From Beverwykella pulmonaria (lineage: Eukaryota; Ascomycota; Dothideomycetes; Pleosporales; Melanommataceae), in assembly GCA_001599595.1 (NCBI GenBank), contig BCHH01000016.1, positions 553,901-617,900 on the forward strand: 64,000 nucleotides of DNA, in the 5' to 3' direction. Made by a program: the position numbers and the translations under genes. The notes under the pieces were generated by a model, which saw nothing but the letters and a program-made list of their open reading frames with translations, made no database searches and was not told the DNA's origin. Positions within the stretch are counted from its first letter, which is position 1. Each line of letters starts with the position of its first letter. Positions 20,201 to 33,233 of the stretch are shown here, piece after piece.

Positions 20201-23200
20201 CTATTTCCCGGAAGCCATGACAACGCGATAATATCCTACGCTCAATTCACTCGAATGCTTGAGCCAGAGATCCTCGGTTAGAGGGAGTTTGAGGACGCGG
20301 GCTCGTTCGGTGTACTGTGCGAATAATTAGCTTCTGTCCTTTCGAGTGTACAAAGAATGGAGATATAAAGCATACCCTGTTCTTAGCGGTCAACCCAGCC
20401 ACCACACCCGCAATCTCTGTTAACGCAACGCGCTCCTCGAGCCTGCAATTTTCCCACCTATCGCGCGCGACGATCTCGAGCGCATGCTGCAAGGTCGACA
20501 ACAATGCCTGGATGCGCTCCTCTAAGTCTTCGTCAACGCGATAATTTGATCGCTGGCTCGTCAGATCGAGCAGCTCAATATACTCGAAGTAGATCTGGCC
20601 ACCCTGACCCCAACCCTTGACGATGTTCTTCTGGGCAGTATTAACAGGACTATTCGTTGGGCTTGGCAGAAAGTTTCCAAGTAACTCGCGCAGAGTATCG
20701 TATTCGCGGGAGATGATTGCTTCGGGGCCCACAATACGGCGTAATACTTCGTGAGCCTCTTCCAGTTCATCTGCTTTGATAAGGTGCACAACCTGCCGAA
20801 CAGCATCACCATCGGCTTTGGCTTGAAGAGCGGCGGCAGCATGCATCCATGCGCCCGGGATGCATAGCTTCTGAACAAGATATGTGTAAATGGAATCGGT
20901 GTCTTCAATAGCGTACGTGCGCGAGTACTGAGCGAGCAGAGACCGAATGTAATGCTCACGATTGGCGGGAGAGGAGAGATGCGTGTAGACCCAACAAGCA
21001 GTCGTCCAGTGTTCCTTTGTGTGTAATGAAGCCGCGTACATAAGAGTGAGTTTGTCTCCGAGCTCAACCAAAGGATTCTCAGTCTGCGGATCCTTCTCGG
21101 CATTTGAGGCGGTTGATGACATCAAAGATCCCCTGTGCCCGTCGCCTTGACGAACAGTCGGCATAGCAACTATACGTTCATCAAGTTCCTGTTGATCCTC
21201 CTCGCGTGATTTAAAAAGATGGAAGAGCTGGAAGGATAGGCGAGCATTCAAGGGGTGACCGGACACATTCTCTGGAGCTAGAACATCCTCAAGGTTGGCA
21301 GGTAAATCAAGCTTGGCAGAAGCGTAGAGTTTGAGGATTCCCCACAGTAGATCCTCACGATCCTCAGGTCGGGGGTCCTTCCAGCCCATATCAACTCCCT
21401 TCTCGACGAACCACGGCACTGGCAAGGTATCCTCTCGTCCGTCGCGCAGGGCATCGGCAAACTGAGCGACAGCTAACTCGATCGGTTCATCGACTAAAGT
21501 GCCGTACCATAGGCGGAGACCAAAGGCACGTCGCCAATCAAGCCCGAATCGGCTGCTGATGTTGAAAGTGGAGGCTCTATTCTCACGACCACCACCGAAC
21601 TTTCCCTCGGACTGAGCACAATTGCCAGAAAGTAACTCATACAGAGCGCGAATAGATTCATCAATCTCAGAGAGCACGTCCATACGTCGCCACTCTTCGA
21701 TTTGAGAGGTCATGTCCCGACGCATGTGGTGATCTCCACCAATCTGAGCTACCATGGTAGCAAGCCGCATATTCAAACTGGTGAGAAGGGCTTGACATGC
21801 ATCGGGTACGTTGTGGCCACTGAGGTAAGCAATCGCCTTCTCCTCTGGAGTCCTGGCCTGTTGGGCATGTTTCTCCGCGTCTGAATACACAAGGGTCTCC
21901 CAAAATTCGGAGAGTTTATCTTTGCGAAATCGTTCCCTATGCTGTTCGAAAAGCTCCGCAGTCATGTCGCTCGGGACACCATCATACTCATCAAAGAGGA
22001 TGGCGAGGAGATTCCACGCTTGTTGTTCGTGGATCCCTGCCGGCGTGTCGAGAGCAACAACTTTGGAAAAATCAGAGAACTCAAACGAAACAGGTTCGTA
22101 CTTAGGCCTCGCGACCGGGACGCCATTTTCTTGAAAGATGCTAGAAAATTCCTTTTGGGGGGCCAAGGTCGGTGGTGCAGCCTATATTGCGTGAGCATGG
22201 AGTTTATATGAGATGTGTTTGTATAAACTTACATCAGGAAAAGTAGGGAGCTTGGTGAAACGAATATCCTTATGCGCGCCAATGATCGGTTCTTGGACGG
22301 TGGGAAATATGCCTCCCTCAAGGGTGCTAGGGCCCAATTTGTTTGCGTACAACAGCGTTCCGGTTTCGCTGAAGTGAGGCTTGTTGCAGCTGTGGAAGGC
22401 TTTATCGGTGTCGGTTAACTGGTCGAGCTCGTGAGAGGTTTTGGGTCGTTTCGAATACGGTAACTAGAGACAAGAGTTTCAGCAAATCTTGTCCCAATTC
22501 AATTTGAAGCTAGCTACATGAATGGACATTAGAGATCCGAGGCAACAATCTATAAATGAACCCATTGTGGAAACCTTTCAAATCGCATCCGTCAAAAATC
22601 ACATACGCTGGGGGTGGGAAGTCAAACCTCAATACCATGTCCGGCCCTCTTTGCCATCGAACTGCCCCTGTCTGCTTCACCGAAAAGAGATTCATAAAGA
22701 TCGTTCCGTGACGGGATTGTCGAGATACCGAAAGATTGTCCCATTTTCGCAACGTTCACATCCATATCGCGCTCTCGCAGAACATCGCCCTGGCTCTGTC
22801 GGAGAGCATGTCGATCTTGTTTCTTGGGACTGATTGTGCGTTGCAGTTGATTGGCCCAGTCGTCGTCAAAAACCAAGTGGCCTTTTGATGGAGTCCCAAA
22901 GGCGGGTCTCAAAGTCTGACCGGCCTTGAGGATCGACTTCGGCATGATCGAGTCTTTGAAAGGATCCGATTCCTTTTCTCTGGCGAATGGTTGCTCCGTG
23001 GTACGAACCGGACCAGATACAGAATCCGCCATGTCCTGATCTTCAGCCGATTCAGATTCACCCTCTTCTGAATAGTCAGCGTCGTGCTGACCATCAAGTG
23101 AACCCACGGAGCGCTCCCCTAAAAAAGACTTGCTAGTAGTGTTCATGCTCATGTCCACATCTATGTCCTCCTCGTACGCCGCTTCATCTCCGAAGCCTCC

Positions 23201-26200
23201 AGGAACACTAGCCCGAAGGCGCTTGCCTTTCTTGAAGTCGAAGGTGTCATCGGGACTAGACTGAGTCGGGCTGACCATTGAATCGTCCTGAGGGGTACCA
23301 GTCACCTGGCTAGAATTGATCTGGGCTGGAGTGTCGGGTGCAGGACTGAGCTCACTAGACTCCTCCTCTTCGTCGTCGCTATAGTCTGAATCGTTGAGAC
23401 CATATGTTGAGAAGTGAGGTACACTAAATGTCCACTCGCCAGTAGCGGCATTGTATTTCTCGAACGTAGTGCCGGCTACACGCTTCAGACGCTCGAGATG
23501 CTTTTGGTCCTTCCTGCCAGCTTTATTGCGGGGCCAGGAATTTGCTAGCGTAATCCGGGACGGGTGATTCAGACCAGTGCCTAGGGCCGGCTTCGGGACG
23601 GTGGTCGACTCGCTGTAAACGGCGGCGTTTCGGTGTTTGAGCTGCACGATATCGCCGAAAAGCTTGTCGATGGGGACAGAGGTTAGATCGATGGGCTGAC
23701 CCTGATTGAACTCAATCTGGCCGATCTGATCACGCCCAACGGTGAGAACGACATTTCGGAGCTCTGCCTGGCTCATATTTCGAAGGCGGTCAAGGCTTGG
23801 CTCTGACCAATATGCTCCCGGGTTTGGGTCTTTACCATCTGGTCCAGGAACATTCAAAGATGACGAGGTCCGAGAGCCCAAGGCACGCGGTGCAGGAGCG
23901 GTTATGACGTCGGTTCCAGGCATTTGTTGCATCTCCTGGGATCGAGATGAACCATTTGCTGCACCACCGTTATGCATGGACGAAGATTCGCTAGGAGAAT
24001 CATCTGCAATTTCCGGTCGCACCACCAAAGCTCCATTGGTTGCTCCATTAATGGAAGTGCCGTTCGTCGTACGCTCTTCGGAGCTAGGGCCGGCAAAACT
24101 GACCCTCTTTCTGTCCTGCGAGGGCTCTTCAAAGAGCGGAACGCGATTGTTGATAGAGCGATTGATGTTTAATTTCTTGAGACTACCGCTTGCGAAAGAG
24201 CGCCCATTTGTAGAGAACGCACCTGGAGCCAGAATACTCGTTTCGGGAGTGAAGCTGTTTCGGAGGTTGCTGGTAGACATGCTCTTCCCCAGAGAGCGGG
24301 ATATGCTGCCACTTCCAAACAAGCTGCCGGAGAGCCCAGGGCTCGAGTTGCTGGAGGCGCTGTTTGGTGTACCATATGTTGAGTAGGTAAAGCCATATCC
24401 AGGAGTCCTCCGGTTTTGGGGAGTAAGGAGACGCGTGGATGCAGAGGGGTTAAGCTTAGACTGCGGCAGAATCGCGCTCTTCCTTGTCTTCTGGCTGCTC
24501 GACAAGGGGGTGGCGAGCGGGCCGGGGCTTTGTGTTGGGGTGCTGAGACCGGCAAATAATGTATCATTTCCATAAGGATTGGTGTTCATCGATGTCTGAA
24601 GCAATGAATTTCCAGACGCACCGAAGAGGCTGTTGCCCATGTTGGACTGCTGAGGCTGCTGCTGTTGGCCCTGGCTAGAGAACAACGAGCCACCGAGTGT
24701 TGAGGTGCCAGCGTTGTTCTGGCCTAGGCTGCCGAAGAGACCGCCAGTGTTAGTGTTCGTTGTTGATCCTCCAAACAGACCACCGGTTTTTGGCTGGTTC
24801 TGCTGGTTGAACAGACCCCCCGTATTTTGCTGCGTGTTCTGGGTGGCGCCACCGCCGAATAGGCCTCCAGTGGTGCTTCCAGTAGTTCCGGTGCCACCAA
24901 ACAGACCACCAGTAGTTGGTTTCGCGCCAAAGAGACCTCCACCTGCAGCCTGATTTTGGGTTCCAGTGCTATTGAAGAGACCGCCGGTGGTTTGCTGTTG
25001 CTGATTACCTCCACCAAATAAGCCCCCCCCGGTAGTGGTGGTAGTTCCACCACCACCAAATAGACCGCCTGCAGGCTTCTGTTGATTTTGTTGGTTGGCA
25101 CCAAATCCACCAAACAGTCCTCCACCTTGACCCTGCGTCTGGTTTTGCTGGGTTTGACCGCCAAACGCGCCGCCACCAAAGAGACCGCCGGTTGTGCCAG
25201 GCTGTTGGGCCTGTTGATTAGTGCCGAAAGGTGTTGTGGTCGTAGTCTGATTCTGCTGTCCGCCACCGAAAAGACCTCCACCAGATGCGGTGTTGCCTCC
25301 TCCAAACGCGCCGGTACTACCACCGAAGGGATTGGTCGTGGCAGGAGTAGTAGTGTTGGTCCCAAATCCACCAAAAGGTTTTGCTGCGGTCTGGGTCTGG
25401 GTATTCCCGCCAAAAAGGCCTCCACCCGTCGTGCCCGTATTTCCGAACCCGCCACCTGAACCAAATGCATTCGTGTTGGTAGCCGACGCACCACCAAAGA
25501 GTCCACCGGAGGCAGGTTGAGTGGTCGCTCCTGCACCGAAAAGCCCCCCTGCAGGTTTGTTCTGACCAAACAGACCGCCACCGGCAGTGTTTGTAGAGCT
25601 GCCGAACGCACTGGTGGTGCCTGCCGTCCCGAAAGCTGAGGTTGCCGGGGCAGTGTTGGTGCCAAAGAGTCCTCCGGTGGTACCAGTATTAGCCCCAAAG
25701 CCGGTAGTGGTGTTAGTATTAGCACCGAAACCCCCAAATCCAGTGCTTTGGCCGAATGCGCCGGCTTGACCATTCTGGTTACCGTAACGTCGACCTTGAT
25801 TGTAGTCTACCGATCGTAGTTCCTCCAAAGAGTAATTCTTGTAAGGATCTTGGAAAGTGATGGTCTGGTACTGCTGCGTAGCATTTCCAGTTGCACCGTC
25901 TTTTTCAGAGTATGCGTTGAACGGCGTGCTCGCGGTGCCATTGTTGGGCTGAGGTCCTGAATTTGCCTGTTGCGTTCCAAAGGCTGAAGTGTTGGAAGCA
26001 CCGAAGCCTGTACCCGTGTTTGCGGCGCCGAACCCACCAGTAGTGCCACCTCCGCCGAACAGGGTACCAGTGCCCGTGCCCGTGGTGCCAGCGCCAAACG
26101 CGGGTTTGTTTGCACCAAAAATACCACCACCAGTATTGCCACCCCCAAAAGCTGATGTGGTGGTGTTCGAGGTCGTATTAGCGCCGAATCCTCCACCGAA

Positions 26201-26864
26201 CGAGGTGCCAGCCGTGCTGCCACCGCCGAAGAGGTTACTGGTACTGCCGAAGGGTTTTGAGCCGAAGGCAGTGGTTGTGTTATTGTTCGTCCCGAAGGCA
26301 CCTAAAAGAGAAGAGTAGTTAGCAGATGGTCCAAGTCGCAAAGCCCAAAAAAAAATCCAGAATTAGATGAGAACGGCCAAATGACCACCATAATTCGCGA
26401 AAGCGTTGTGGAAAATGACACCAGCGCTGCCACGAACAAAGCCGACAGGCGCGACATCCCAAGACGTGGAACGCAAAGGCGACCAAGGTGACGCGATAAC
26501 AACGCGCAAAGCTTCGACGTACCTCCACCTCCGAATGGAGAACTCGTGTTGGTATTGTTCCCACCAAAAGGGTTGGTGCCAGTGTTTGATCCGAAGATGC
26601 TACCAGTATTTGTATTGGAGCCGAAGCCTGGAGACGCGGAAGTTGAGTTAGAGACGTTGGCGCGAAAAGGTGGCGGCGCTCATCGCTCCAGGACGCATCG
26701 TCGACGGTATCGCGAGGATCGAATGCCGTGGCGATGACAGAAATAAGCGTGTACATACCTGAATTGGTGTTGTTGCCAGACCCAAAGGCGCCGCCGCTGC
26801 CAAATGTGGACTGTTGCTGGTTGTTTGAGCCGAAGCCCCCGAAGCCGCCGCTCCCAAACGACAT
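20201..26864 (-). CDS. NUP98: Nucleoporin NUP98-NUP96 precursor (yeast Nup145 / fission yeast Nup189)
   Basis: Six exons: 26864-26759, 26627-26523, 26301-22628, 22463-22233, 22181-20376, 20314-20201, total 2011 residues. The start MSFGSGGFGGFG is typical. Residues ~1-600 are an FG/GLFG-repeat domain that forms the permeability barrier of the nuclear pore. A Rae1-binding-like stretch and a linker follow. The autoproteolytic domain ends at HFSTYG; cleavage is expected between Phe1034 and Ser1035 (codons meet at 23411/23410). The rest is NUP96, an alpha-helical scaffold protein of the Y-complex, entered via ELPYSKRPKT and HSCNKPHFSETGTLLYAN. The last exon restores the C-terminus YTERARVLKLPLTEDLWL. 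The 164-nt fourth-last junction uses the weaker donor GTTTGA; I chose it because it restores the conserved GIELPY. Confidence 0.95.
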
Positions 26865-27901
26865 CGTGGGGTTGTCGGAGAATCGCACGCGTGTGTGTTC
26901 AGATGCAGGGGTCGCGATGCGCGGAGAGATGTTCGCGTGGTTTCGCAGTGGGTTGTTGTAGTGGAAGAAGTTGAAGCGCGGATGGTGTGAGTTCAGAAGG
27001 AGATCGCAGGCGCGGTTTTAAAAAGGGCAGACGACGTGCCAAGAAACAGAGCAGGCGCGGTGCGGCTGCAGGCAATGTAAAGGAACGAAAGACGCTCAAA
27101 GAGCAGGAAGATTAAGTAGTGAAAGGGCCGTCATGAAGGAGGGACGAAGCCGGTGGATGGTGGAGGTGGTGAGCGCCGTGGCACTTGAAGTCGGGGGGTT
27201 TCTCGCGCTAAGCGACGCTAAAGACGAGTCACGTGGACTGCATTTTCTGCCTCCCACGACAAACAGCAGTTACGTTTGGATGGCAGTGAAGGAGACATAT
27301 GGCAAACAGCGAATGAAATGGCTCGTATAGCTCGCACTACACGCGGGACAATGTGCTGCGGTTTGCCTATGTTGCTTCCTAGAGCTGCCTGCTGCTGCCT
27401 TGTGAACCGAAGGTCTCTCAGCCCCAAACAAATGCACTTTCGAAACTTTTGAAACACTTGAAGTCCTGGCAGACGGTTCTAGCCCCCGGTCTTCTGTCAA
27501 AAAGCTTTTCCTCTACGCGAGAAACGCCAGGCTTCCATTTTTTCCTCAGGCTACATCCATGGAACATTACGTGGATGCAGTGATTGGTCGGAATGAACTT
27601 GCAACTGTTCACTTTCTGCATGTTCCCTAACAAGTAGAACTCTCCAAGCAGGCCGTCCTAAGCCTCAGATCGAAAGCTTTGCAAGGTAGAGTAGGACAAA
27701 TCGCAAAAGGCAGCGACATAAACCTCCAGACTCCCAAAACGGCCTAGCGTTTCTGCCCGTCAAGCTCTCAACTTTCACGCGAACAACGCGTCGCCCGCGC
27801 ATAGCTCATCTACGCGCTCCATCCCCACCCGAACACGCTCGCGGCTCGTAATCCTCTTTCCACGCAGATCCACGCAGATCCACCACAACACCAAACTTCA
27901 C
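26865..27901. promoter_or_regulatory. Divergent intergenic region, NUP98 / CDC31
   Basis: About 1.04 kb between two genes transcribed outward. Both are housekeeping genes. The short frames inside lack any recognisable feature, and I see no gene. Confidence 0.5.
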
Positions 27902-28677
27902 ATGGCAACATCCTCGACGAACCCGCCCCTTGGTCCCCGTTACGGCCTCGGTCGCACCAACGTCCCCGGCGGCGCATCCAACAGCTATAACACGCCCGCC
28001 GCCGCTTTCAGTTCCACCGCGAAAACGCAACAAAGACTCGAAGCCGAGCGTCTAGAACGCGATCGCAAAGCGCGCGAGGAGCGCGAGAGAATGGAAGCGC
28101 TGGGGCAGAACTCGCTGGCGGAGTTGAACGAGGAGCAGCGGGAGGAGATAAGTGAGGCTGTAGGTACACTTCGCGTCAAATACGAAAGAGATGGGGACTG
28201 ATTCGTGCTCAGTTCAATCTCTTCGACCTTGACAAAGACGGACACATAGACTACCACGAACTCAAAGTCGCCATGAAAGCGCTGGGCTTCGACCTTCCGA
28301 AGCAAGAAATCCTCTCCATACTCCAAACCCACGGCGTGCCCTCCTCACCGCCCACCCGCGCAGCTGGAAAAGCCAAACAAGTAGCGCAACAAACATACCA
28401 GCCGCCTCCGCGGCTCCTTCTCTCTTACCAGTCCTTCCAAACTCTCATGGCGCAGCGTATCCTCACGCGGGACCCTGAGGAGGAAATTATAAGAGCGTTT
28501 GAGCTGTTTGATGAGGGCGGGAAGGGCAAGATTACGCTGCAGGATTTGAGAAGGGTCGCCAGGGAGTTGGGGGAGGGATTGCAAGAGGAGGAACTTGTGG
28601 CGATGATTGAGGAGTTTGATATGGATGCTGATAATGCGATTAGTCGGGATGAGTTCATTTCTATTTGTTTAGGTTGA
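27902..28677 (+). CDS. CDC31: Centrin, CDC31 type
   Basis: EF-hand calcium-binding protein of the spindle pole body and of the TREX-2 mRNA export complex. Exons 27902-28159 and 28213-28677 give 240 residues; the intron is 53 nt, phase 0, and restores SEAFNLFDLD. A basic, Ala-rich N-terminal extension of ~60 residues precedes a coiled stretch (RLEAERLERDRKAREERER). EF1 is DLDKDGHIDYHE, EF3 is DEGGKGKITLQD and EF4 is DMDADNAISRDE. The EF2 region carries an insertion of ~25 residues (Ser/Pro/Ala-rich, after THGVPSSPP) relative to yeast Cdc31, and EF3 lacks the usual Asp/Asn ligands at two positions. The pairing with NUP98 upstream is probably coincidental, though both act at the pore. Confidence 0.9.
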
Positions 28678-28975
28678 AAGTGTCGGATAGCTTCTCTTTG
28701 GTGTTCTTGGATTGCATTGTCTTGAGGCGGGTGCGGCGTTCGGAGTATCCTGGTGCTAGCAGTCTGAAAGAAAACTCAGCTTCATTCATTTGGTGTAAAT
28801 TTAGCAAGGAGGAAATACCATTGTCACGGCTGAAGCAACGTCAATGCTTCTTTTTCAAATTCATTGGCACTGAGAATCTACTATGCACAGTTCAGTGAAC
28901 CAGACCGCTCAAAAAGAAGACAGAACAAAGAGAAAATGTACAATAGTGCTTGCTCTCACGCGTCACAACTTCCGC
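28678..28975. other. Convergent intergenic region
   Basis: Holds the 3' ends of the centrin and complex I genes; nothing else is seen. Confidence 0.4.
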
Positions 28976-30591
28976 TTACTGTCCGGGTGAGATCAATAGC
29001 CCTCTCTTGCTAGCGTCATGAGCCCACCCACCCGCCAACGCCTCGCCGCCATTCTTCCCTGCGAAGTCCTTAACTCTCGCCTCCAGCTCGGGTCGGAAAT
29101 GCCTAATTAGACCTTGCAGTGGCCATGCGAATGCTTCACCCAGCGCACAAATTGTGTGTCCCTCCACCTGCTTAGTCAACTCCTGCAGCATATCAATCTC
29201 ACGCTCCCTCGCCTGGCCCTTCTCAAAACGCTGCATGATTTGGTGCGTCCACTTCGAACCCTCTCTGCAGGGCGTGCATTGACCGCAAGACTCGTGGTGG
29301 TAGAACTTGGCGAGACGGCAGATGGCGCGGACGACGTCAGTAGACTTGTCCATAACGATGACAGCGGCGGTGCCGAGACCAGACTGTGAATCTTTAAGGC
29401 CATCGAAATCCATGATTTGGTCGGCACACTGGGCAGCGGGGAGAATTGGGGTTGACGAACCGCCTGGAATAACTGCTTTCAGGTTATCCCAGCCTCCAAT
29501 GACACCGCCACAGTGCTTGTCGATCAACTCGCGGAGCGGGATACTCATCTCCTCTTCGACAGTGCAAGGGTTGTTCACATGGCCCGAGATACAGAAGAGC
29601 TTGGTGCCTTGGTTGCGCTCACGGCCAAAACTGGCGAACCAACTTCCTCCTCGTCGACAGATTGTAGGGGCGACGGCGATGGTTTCGACATTGGCGACGG
29701 TGGAAGGGCATCCAAAAAGACCGACAGCAGCGGGGAATGGAGGCTTCAGACGAGGCTTTCCGGGCTTGCCTTCTAGAGACTCGATGAGCGATGTCTCTTC
29801 TCCACACACATATGCGCCCATTCCTCGGTGGATGTAGACATCAAAGTCGTAACCGGATCCACAAGCATTCTTGCCAATGAAACCAGCTTGGTATGCTTCC
29901 TGAATGGCACGTTGCAAGACAGTAGCCTCATGGTAGAACTCTCCTCGGATGTAGATATAGGCGGCCGTAGCATTCATGGCACGACCGGCGACGAGACACC
30001 CCTCAATGAGCTTGTGGGGGTCTTTGCGCATGATTTCGCGGTCCTTGCAGGTGCCAGGCTCTCCCTCGTCGGCGTTAACGACTAGATAGCGGGGCTTGGT
30101 GTCCTTGTCCCAGTCCTTGAAATTCATGAACGACTATCCGAAAGTCAGTGATGTTCCCCTCAATTACTCGATATCAGCGTACCCATTTGAGTCCAGAGGG
30201 AAAACCAGCACCACCTCGGCCGCGCAGACCTGAAGCTTTAATCTCAGAAATAATCTTGAGTTTGTTAGCGCCAGTTCCATTGACCATGCCGGTCCATACA
30301 CACCCAATCATGCCCCTTCAAGATGATCTCCTTCGTCTTGTACCAGTCGCCATATTTCATCGCACTCTTCAGGTCAGCTCCATGGTGGCTGTAAAGATTC
30401 TGGAAAATGCGATCCTGATCCTTCAACCCTCCGTATACCCTCTTGGGTGCCGCATCCTGCACTGTAGCGAGGTTTCTCCGCTGGGTCCGGGTCGGGGTGG
30501 TAGTGGCGGTCGAAAGGCGCGAAGCTACTGGCAGAGCTCGTTTGGAAACGGCGCTCAACGTCTGCGGGGTGGGAGCATGCCGTGCGAGCAT
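28976..30591 (-). CDS. nuo-51: NADH:ubiquinone oxidoreductase 51-kDa subunit (NDUFV1 / nuo-51)
   Basis: The complex I flavoprotein subunit, which binds FMN and NADH and one [4Fe-4S] cluster (N3). Three exons (30591-30304, 30254-30183, 30133-28976) give 505 residues. The N-terminus is rich in Arg, Ser, Thr and Ala without acids, a mitochondrial presequence ([12 protein letters not shown]...). Exon 2 encodes [16 protein letters not shown], the NADH-binding glycine-rich motif; exon 3 has [14 protein letters not shown] (FMN site), YICGEET-type [15 protein letters not shown] and the cluster motif [12 protein letters not shown] with a later Cys in [12 protein letters not shown]. It is acting in the matrix arm. 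Length and all key residues fit an active protein. Confidence 0.97.
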
Positions 30592-31400
30592 CTTGGGGCG
30601 ATATTGATCGTGTGTCTCGCAATTGATGCTCCTGGGGCTCGCAAGCGGGTGTAGTCGAGGTCGGTGGTGGCTCCAAACGACGATGTTGATGCGAGGTTCC
30701 AAAGCCGATTATGGAACAGAGTCTTGGCGTCTATGATTGGCTGCATCCTCCTGCTGACATCCCCTCACCACCCACCACAATCGCCACACACAGTTGCTTG
30801 AATGTTTGTTTCGCAGAATTTTCCTTATACCAGCTCACAACACTACACTGGGCGCATTAGATTGTAGGGCCTATTCGAACAGTTTGAAGCCATTTTGCAC
30901 GTTAAAGACACCTACAACTTGATCGTATAACTGACTCTAAAGCCAACTTTGGCTGCTCAAGTCTTTCACTTACATATTCGCTAACTCCATTTGACTACTA
31001 AACCAAATTTGCAGCTTGCCACTTCACCTGTTCCCCCGTCCCCTCCCTCGTATTTATCTTTCAGTTACCGGTCAACAGCCGTCCTGATCCCTCGTCGATA
31101 ATGACTGTGAGCCCAGGACACTATACCGCTACGTGGAGGTGCCACTGACTAATCAGTCCGTCATATATATATCAGCTCTACATACTTCACACCGAATACA
31201 CATCTTGATACTCTTTCCTCGACACTCCTGCTTACAGTCACAGACAAGGCGAGTAAGCTCGACGCCCTGGTCGACACTTCTTGCACCTTCAGGTACCGGT
31301 TTCATCTGTTTACGTTCATATATTTAACTCACTTTTTCAGTCTCAACACCTTCTACTCATTAGACCACTCACAACCCTTTCTCTCATTTCCACAGACGCC
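30592..31400. promoter_or_regulatory. Divergent intergenic region
   Basis: About 0.8 kb between the complex I subunit gene and the hypothetical gene; pyrimidine-rich near the right side, with a short atatatat run near 31161. No gene is seen. Confidence 0.4.
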
Positions 31401-33233
31401 ATGGACACTCTTCACACCACCGCGCTCAAGATGACTTCGGATAGGAAGGGGATGCGACTAGTCTGGCAGCCGGGCGGTGGTGATGGCGACTCAAGCAGAT
31501 ATCTTATTGAAAAAGCCATGCCCATCCTCAAAGGCCATCCAACCTGGAAAGTCTTCATGGATAACGTGTCTCTCTCGCCCAAGCGAGGCAGCAAGTACGA
31601 GCCCCCGTATTACGTATATCTAGACGACCAGGTTTGTTACGCCATCTACTGCTCCAATGCATATAGTCACTATGCTCTTCAACAATTCTAGTCATTTGAC
31701 CTCGGAAATCACGGCACAATCAAGGGAGGCAGAAATCGCGGGTAAGTGACCTATATGGACAACTGGCGCGCTGAGAGTGCCAGGGTCCCGCTGCGCGGTA
31801 AGGGAAAGTGGTACGAATTTACTGGGATTCTAAAGTTACGGATCCATTCGCCCCAAGGTTACACGATTGGAACAACAAATAGTCACGGAATTCTCAGAGG
31901 AGGCTGCTCGGGACGCTGAAGTCGACGAAGGCTTCCAAACACCGGCCGATGAAGATGTAGAGACACCAATATCAAACCAGCACTCTGTCCAGCCATTGGT
32001 CGAGCCTACCATCGAGCCCATTATTCAACCCATTGTCGCTTTCGAGTTCGCAAAGACTCCTGGATCAGCCCCAGTTCACAGTATTGAGAATGTCTGCCCG
32101 CCAATGCGTACCACACGAATTCCCGCAATGGCCTCTAATTTGGCTTCGTGTTCTCATCTCCACGTTCAGACACTGTTCCAATATGACCCAAAGATCACAC
32201 CGAAGCCACTGCCAATCCCACCTCGCGCGATATCGGCCTCCTCATACGCAGTAATTCCTGCATCGAATTTTAGGTATGCTCCTAAACCATGCTGGGAGAC
32301 ATGAGCAAGAATTTTGGAAGTGTCTCCTCTACCCCTTTGATTGACTGTTACACGCCAATGCGCCCCTATTCCGAGCGCCACGCCATACAGGAGGAGCCAT
32401 CGAAGGCTAGCACCCGTCCAAAGCGTACATTCTTCCAGCCGTTCGATTTGAGTTCGTCAGAGAGTTCGGCGCCCACATCATCCCTGAGCAATTCTACTCC
32501 TAAAGAGCCCTCGAAAACAAGCACTCCTGTGTGGCGCACTTTCATCCAACCATTCGACATGAGTTCTTCCGATTGCTCACCGTCTATACCTTTGCTCAAA
32601 CGCGTTCAGGTAGCCCCATTATTGGCGCCTCCTGCTCCCGCAACACAGCTTAGGGCTGAAAAGCAGGCGAATGAGAATTATCAGCGGGAGGAAGAGGCTC
32701 TGGTAAGTTTGACGATCCGTTTGCCTGTATATGGAATTCTGGAAAGTGGCCAAGAGAACCGATCCAGGCCTGCTGGGTATTACCGAATCTGTTATAAAGA
32801 CTTTTCCACAATCCCTTCATTTCCCTAATCTAATTCGTCGACATTACGAGACACATGCCTGGCTAACATTAGACGGAGACTGCACATGAAGACAATCATA
32901 AAGGAGCGTGACCAATACCGTAAACTTGTGGTCTTGCATCTCGCCGACGGTGAGTCCAAGTACACTAGGTTATCGGACTGTATTATCGCTCTTCAGAAAT
33001 GTACTAATGCTCTCGAGGGGTTGGAGAACAACGTGTAGAGCTTAGTTGCTGCCAAGACAGAAATTGCGCCGACTTCTGCGCTCCTCGGTGGATTAGTTAC
33101 TGTTCTGGAGAGGCCTAGCATATTTACCTACTACCAGGGAATAGATGAAGAGTGGAAGGCGTTGCAAACTGATACTAGGAAGTTATATAAGAAGGAGCGG
33201 GCATCTGACTTCCAGCCAAGGAACCGCTGGTAG
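31401..33233 (+). pseudogene. Hypothetical multi-exon gene, probably disrupted
   Basis: I could not match any family. Exons 31401-31631, 31692-31741, 31836-32273 and 32321-32702 join with consistent phases (introns 47-94 nt) into 367 codons. The product has a short ordered N-terminus (RLVWQPGGGDGD, PTWKVFMDNVSLSP) followed by a low-complexity Pro/Ser/Thr-rich part with two similar units containing RTFFQPFDLSSSES and RTFIQPFDMSSSDC. After a clear GTAAGT donor at 32703 the natural acceptor at ~32872 leads to a stop within 13 codons. The coding-looking frame beyond (IIKERDQYRKLVVLHLADG ... SDFQPRNRW) is off by one and is broken by a TAG before SLVAAKTEI. The gene may be inactivated or may end early. 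Confidence 0.5.

Noticed and set aside
24724..25773. 349-residue frame antisense/shifted to the NUP98 FG repeats, and several plus-strand frames of 80-214 residues there
   Set aside because: They arise from the periodic Gly/Phe/Thr-rich coding sequence of the GLFG domain; their translations are low-complexity Val/Pro/Leu strings with no domain.
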